DNA of 45,658 bases from Propionibacteriales bacterium (lineage in GTDB: Bacteria > Actinomycetota > Actinomycetes > Propionibacteriales > Nocardioidaceae): contig WHTJ01000029.1 in the NCBI GenBank assembly GCA_009377795.1, positions 1 through 45,658 on the forward strand, written 5' to 3'. Position numbers and translations under genes: made by a program. The notes under the pieces were generated by a model. It was not told the DNA's origin and searched no databases. It was given only the letters and a program-made list of their open reading frames with translations. Positions 43,147-45,658 of the stretch are shown here, one piece after another (within the stretch, counting starts at the first letter, position 1; every line of letters starts with the position of its first letter).

Positions 43147-43187
43147 TACAGCTATATAGCTGTACCGTATACAGCTATATAGCTGTA
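43147..43187. promoter_or_regulatory. double operator: two copies of an 18-bp palindrome
   Basis: TACAGCTATATAGCTGTA occurs at 43147-43164 and 43170-43187, centres 23 bp apart (about two helical turns), with CCGTA between. The site lies 24 nt upstream of the first transfer gene. It is the expected place of a KorSA- or GntR/XRE-type repressor that keeps transfer genes silent. The regulator could be the HTH protein at 43348 or lie outside the window. Confidence 0.8.
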
Positions 43188-43293
43188 GTCAACGACCACC
43201 CTCTGTCTGGGGTCGCTCCCGCCCTTGTGGCGAGCGCGCAATCAATGTCGCTCGGTCGGCGGGGACCGTCACACCACATAGCGGGATTTCTAA

Positions 43294-43320
43294 GGACGTC
43301 CTGCTATGCTGCGGACGTCC
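43294..43320 (+). promoter_or_regulatory. paired GGACGTCC sites around a -10 box of the HTH-regulator gene
   Basis: The 8-bp palindrome GGACGTCC occurs at 43294-43301 and 43313-43320, flanking TATGCT (43305-43310), a likely -10 box. Binding at both sites would block the promoter, so autoregulation of the 43348 gene is plausible. GGAG (43336-43339) 8 nt before ATG 43348 is the probable ribosome-binding site. Confidence 0.55.
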
Positions 43321-43347
43321 CTAGGCGTCTCGGATTGGAGCCCGGAC

Positions 43348-44118
43348 ATGGCCAACCATCGGCTGCGCGATGCGTTGCTCAATGCGGGAGTCGCTCCGGA
43401 TGAGCTGGCGAGCGATCTCGGTGTTGATCCCAAGACCGTCGAACGTTGGATCACCACGGATCGCGTGCCGTACCCGAAGCACCGGCACAAGATCGCTCTA
43501 CAGGTGGGGGAAAGCGAGAGATATCTCTGGCCGCACGCGCTCGCCGACGGCAAAGCCGCTCAGGTCAGCGAGTCGGAAGTCATCAAGGTCTACGCTCATC
43601 GAAACGACGTACCGCCTGACCTGTGGGACCGGCTCGTGGGGAGAGCGACCGCCTATGTCGACATCCTTGTCTACGTCGGGATGTTCCTAACAGAGAAGGC
43701 CAACCTCGTGCGAACACTCCAGGAGAAGGCCTCGAACGGTGCCCGAGTGCGTCTGCTCTTCGGGGACAGGAACAGCCGCGCCGTCAAGCAGCGCAGCCGC
43801 GAGGAGGGCATTGGCGACGACACGATCTCCGCCAAGATCGACCACGCGCTCTCACATTTCTCGCCCCTCATCGGCCAGCGAGGGATTGAGCTGAGGACGC
43901 ACGGAACCATCCTCTACAACTCGATCTACCGATTCGATGACGAGATGATCGTGAACCCTCACGTCTACGGCACGGTCGCACCACACGCGCCAGCACTGCA
44001 TCTGCGCCGGCTATCTGCCGGCGCCCTGTTCACGACGTACGCAGACAGCTTCACGACAGTCTGGGAAGGCGCGAAAAAGTACGACGGCAAGGGCGGTCGC
44101 GGGCATGCCGAAGCGTGA
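43348..44118 (+). CDS. helix-turn-helix regulator with phospholipase D-like domain (DUF5919-type)
   Basis: This 256-aa protein starts at ATG 43348 (MANHRLRDALLNAGVAPDEL). The N-terminal HTH reads ELASDLGVDPKTVERWITTDRVPYPKHR (about residues 18-46), an XRE-like domain. The C-terminal part (YVDILVYVGMFLTEKANLVRTL, GARVRLLFGDRNSRAV, LRTHGTILYNSIYRFDDEMIVNPHVYG) is like the PLD-fold sensor domain seen in regulators next to AICE Nudix genes. The HKD-type motif is replaced by HGTILYNS, so it is probably not catalytic. It overlaps the Nudix gene by 14 nt and is divergent from the transfer operon, which it may control. Confidence 0.8.
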   Translation: MANHRLRDALLNAGVAPDELASDLGVDPKTVERWITTDRVPYPKHRHKIALQVGESERYLWPHALADGKAAQVSESEVIKVYAHRNDVPPDLWDRLVGRATAYVDILVYVGMFLTEKANLVRTLQEKASNGARVRLLFGDRNSRAVKQRSREEGIGDDTISAKIDHALSHFSPLIGQRGIELRTHGTILYNSIYRFDDEMIVNPHVYGTVAPHAPALHLRRLSAGALFTTYADSFTTVWEGAKKYDGKGGRGHAEA

Positions 44119-44575
44119 CTACTTCAACGACCCGAACGCACCGGTGGCCAACAGCATCGTCGTGGCCGTGTCTGCGGTAGTTCGAAGTGACCGTGGGAAG
44201 CTTCTCCTGATCGAACGCACCGACAACGGTCTGTTCGCGTTGCCCGGCGGCGCACAAGACATCGGCGAGTCCGTCACCGAAGCGGTACGTCGTGAGGTCC
44301 GCGAAGAGACCGGGATTGTGGTTGACGTGATCGGCTTGAGCGGCATCTACTCCGACCCTCGGCACGTCATCGCGTACGACGACGGTGAGGTACGCCAGGA
44401 GTTCTCGCTGTGCTTCCATGCGCGGCCGGTGGGCGGCAGTCTCACAACCAGCTCCGAGTCGCGGCGCGTCCAATGGGTCGACCCGTCCGAGTTGGACGGT
44501 CTTGAGATTCACCCGTCGATGCGGCTGAGGATCGACCACGGCCTCTCCAACACGGATCAGCCCTACTTGGGGTGA
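44105..44575 (+). CDS. Nudix hydrolase (Pif-like in AICEs)
   Basis: This 156-aa protein has a perfect Nudix box G49-x5-E55-x7-R63-E64-V65-x-E67-E68-x-G70-I71 (starting GAQDIGESVTEAVRREV) in the usual beta-alpha-beta setting (LLLIERTDNGLFALPGG before it). It should hydrolyse a nucleoside diphosphate linked to another moiety. In pSAM2 a Nudix protein, Pif, prevents redundant transfer between donor cells, and similar genes are common in AICEs at this position. The ATG overlaps the regulator gene by 14 nt. It is convergent with the HD gene, overlapping its stop by 13 nt. Confidence 0.9.
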   Translation: MPKRDYFNDPNAPVANSIVVAVSAVVRSDRGKLLLIERTDNGLFALPGGAQDIGESVTEAVRREVREETGIVVDVIGLSGIYSDPRHVIAYDDGEVRQEFSLCFHARPVGGSLTTSSESRRVQWVDPSELDGLEIHPSMRLRIDHGLSNTDQPYLG

Positions 44576-45117
44576 CTCACAGCCTCCAGTCGAGAGCGCG
44601 TACGATCGACCGCCCCCAGCAACTCATCCCGCGCCTCGGTGATGAATCGCGTTACCAGGTGGCCGGCCCCATACCGCTCCTTGATCTCCTCCATGCGCGC
44701 GCGAGCGTCGACCTCCTGGCCGTCTGGCGCTGTGGTCAGGTCACAGAACCACAGACCGTCACGGATCGAACCCCGTTCATCGTCAAACCGATCTATCTCC
44801 CTGGAGAGTCCGCGCAACGCTGCTTCGTGCGCCGCGCATGAATGATGCGCGACGAGATGAACCAGCCGCGCCGGTGCACCCACGTCCTGCAGGAAGTACG
44901 CACCGTCGAGCGGGTGAAAGCCAGTGCGCACGAGGTCCGGAGCGTAGCCAACGTCATGCAGGACTGCAGCCGCTTCGAGTAGGTCGCTGTCGGCTCCGGA
45001 GATCGGCCGCAACGTCTGTGCCTGCCGGGCTACGCCTTGCACGTGTGCCCAGCGAGTCGGCAGGAATTCCGCCAATTTCTCTTGCGCGACATTGAAAGCC
45101 CACTCAATCGTTGACAT
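44563..45117 (-). CDS. HD-domain phosphohydrolase
   Basis: This 184-aa protein starts at ATG 45117 (MSTIEWAFNVAQEKLAEFLP). It has H25 (WAHVQGVA), the HD doublet H54-D55 (AAVLHDVGYAP), H68 in TGFHPLDGAYF and HH 91-92 (LVAHHSCAAHEA), the metal ligands of HD hydrolases that act on nucleotides. A D in FCDLTTAPDG adds a later ligand. HD plus Nudix partners are frequent in AICE regulatory regions, possibly to change nucleotide signals. A longer in-frame ORF to 45435 has no support. Confidence 0.85.
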   Translation of the reverse strand: MSTIEWAFNVAQEKLAEFLPTRWAHVQGVARQAQTLRPISGADSDLLEAAAVLHDVGYAPDLVRTGFHPLDGAYFLQDVGAPARLVHLVAHHSCAAHEAALRGLSREIDRFDDERGSIRDGLWFCDLTTAPDGQEVDARARMEEIKERYGAGHLVTRFITEARDELLGAVDRTRSRLEAVSHPK

Positions 45118-45221
45118 GGGACGCACGCTATCGGGCCGTCGACGACTTCCGGCTCGCCCTCGCGGAAGATGGCGTCCGGAGGACGCTATGCGGACAGCGT
45201 TGAAGCTGTAAACTGCGGCCC

Positions 45222-45431
45222 ATGGCCGAGCAGGAGCTTCCGACCGACTGGTGGACGACCGAGGACGTAGCGGCGTACCTCGGCGTGGCCCCCTCGACAA
45301 TCCGCGCGTACGTAACTCGGCACCAGATGCCCGATCCGGACCGCCGCATGGGTCGGCTGCGCTTGTGGCGACCAAAGACCATCGAGCGTTGGCACCAGAG
45401 GCGGCCGAGAGTTGGCCAGGCGGAAGAGTGA
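45222..45431 (+). CDS. small helix-turn-helix DNA-binding protein
   Basis: This 69-aa protein is almost only a winged HTH of the excisionase/MerR type: DWWTTEDVAAYLGVAPSTIRAYVTRHQMP, then GRLRLWRPKTIERWHQRRP. ATG 45222 lies 7 nt after TAAACT (45209-45214), so the mRNA is probably leaderless. It may act as a regulator or second recombination directionality factor of the element, or belong to a neighbouring system across the right edge. Confidence 0.8.
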   Translation: MAEQELPTDWWTTEDVAAYLGVAPSTIRAYVTRHQMPDPDRRMGRLRLWRPKTIERWHQRRPRVGQAEE

Positions 45432-45514
45432 TCACCCACCCGAGTCATCGGATTGTGATCCGACCCCGATCTGCGACACATGTGCGGCAACGGATGCGCG
45501 CCGGTTTCAGTGAT

Positions 45515-45658
45515 CTAGGCAGCCAGCAGGTCGGGGAGAAACGCACGGATCTGCTTGTTATGCCGGTGATCCTTCAGGACATTTCCTCCAGCCGTTGTGG
45601 CTACCTGTCGATGGAGCTGGAGGCCCGGAGATGTCTGTTGTCGATCCCTGTCTGATCC
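45515..45658 (-). CDS. C-terminal end of an unidentified protein (partial)
   Basis: A minus-strand frame enters from the right edge and ends at a TAG (45515-45517) with about 46 open codons. It reads GLQLHRQVATTAGGNVLKDH, then RHNKQIRAFLPDLLAA. No family is recognised; a transposase end is possible. It could be a chance ORF in high-GC DNA. Confidence 0.3.
   Translation of the reverse strand, partial: GSDRDRQQTSPGLQLHRQVATTAGGNVLKDHRHNKQIRAFLPDLLAA

Larger units (their letters stand above)
30583..45658. mobile_element. actinomycete integrative and conjugative element (AICE), right end beyond window
   Basis: The region from the 3' end of tRNA-Ser holds, in AICE order, a tyrosine integrase, an excisionase, a DUF3987 replication protein, Spd-like small and membrane proteins, an FtsK/TraB-type translocase, and regulators including a Nudix protein. 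Conjugation by a single FtsK-like translocase moving double-stranded DNA is the defining AICE mechanism (pSAM2). Cargo lies between the tRNA and the integrase. No second copy of the tRNA 3' end was found before the right edge, so attR and the exact size remain unknown. The left boundary is inferred from the tRNA, not proven. Confidence 0.8.

Noticed and set aside
44000-45658. Right attachment site (second copy of the tRNA-Ser 3' end)
   Set aside because: No match to the T-arm and acceptor sequence of tRNA-Ser was found by eye in this region.

Overview
The window is high-GC DNA from a member of the Actinomycetota. It carries two WhiB-type Fe-S regulators, a PonA2-type penicillin-binding protein next to a pair of Get3/ArsA-like ATPases, and the dnaX-ybaB-recR-DUF5063-lysC-asd gene order usual in that phylum. 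Several start codons sit 6-7 nt after a TANNNT-type -10 box, which suggests leaderless transcripts. The genus cannot be fixed from the sequence. Coding density is high and no gene-free stretch exceeds 300 bp.

Positions 1 to about 30.6 kb look like ordinary chromosome. A 3'-truncated AbiEi/DUF559-like gene lies at the left edge. It is followed by a heterodimeric ABC exporter (753-4483), then two FtsX-type ABC systems flanking an aromatic/histidinol-phosphate aminotransferase. The first FtsX system (4724-8042) is controlled by a PadR regulator with a 15-bp inverted-repeat operator and is broken by three frameshifts. The second (9901-13276) is intact. Next come a ParA-like ATPase, a cytochrome P450 and a block that resembles Mycobacterium Rv3679-Rv3683: two Get3-like ATPases, a WhiB4-like protein, PonA2 and a metallophosphoesterase, with a YqeY gene inserted. 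A tRNA-Pro(CGG), a SnoaL-like protein, a proline-rich membrane protein, asd and lysC (with an internal start for the beta subunit), DUF5063, recR, ybaB, dnaX and the SRP RNA complete the core part.

From tRNA-Ser(GGA) at 30498-30585 to the right edge the DNA looks like an integrated actinomycete integrative and conjugative element (AICE, pSAM2-type). The cargo next to the tRNA (30.8-33.8 kb) is a likely defence cluster: a 273-aa protein overlapping a PIN nuclease, an AbiV-family protein and a protein with an Rx4H HEPN-type motif. Then, on the minus strand, a tightly overlapping operon runs from 43123 down to the integrase. It holds small proteins, an FtsK/TraB-like DNA translocase, Spd-like membrane proteins, a phage/plasmid-type WhiB, a DUF3987 replication protein, an excisionase and a tyrosine recombinase. 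The promoter region of this operon holds two copies of an 18-bp palindrome. On its other side are plus-strand genes for a helix-turn-helix regulator and a Nudix protein (compare Pif of pSAM2), then an HD-domain hydrolase and a small helix-turn-helix protein. The right attachment site was not found and is probably outside the window.

The most unusual structure is a pair of 55-56-bp palindromes at the 3' end of the DUF3987 gene. Each is built from three 9-bp units followed by three inverted 9-bp units. One palindrome lies inside the coding sequence and one just beyond the stop codon. They look like an iteron-type replication origin partly embedded in the replication gene.
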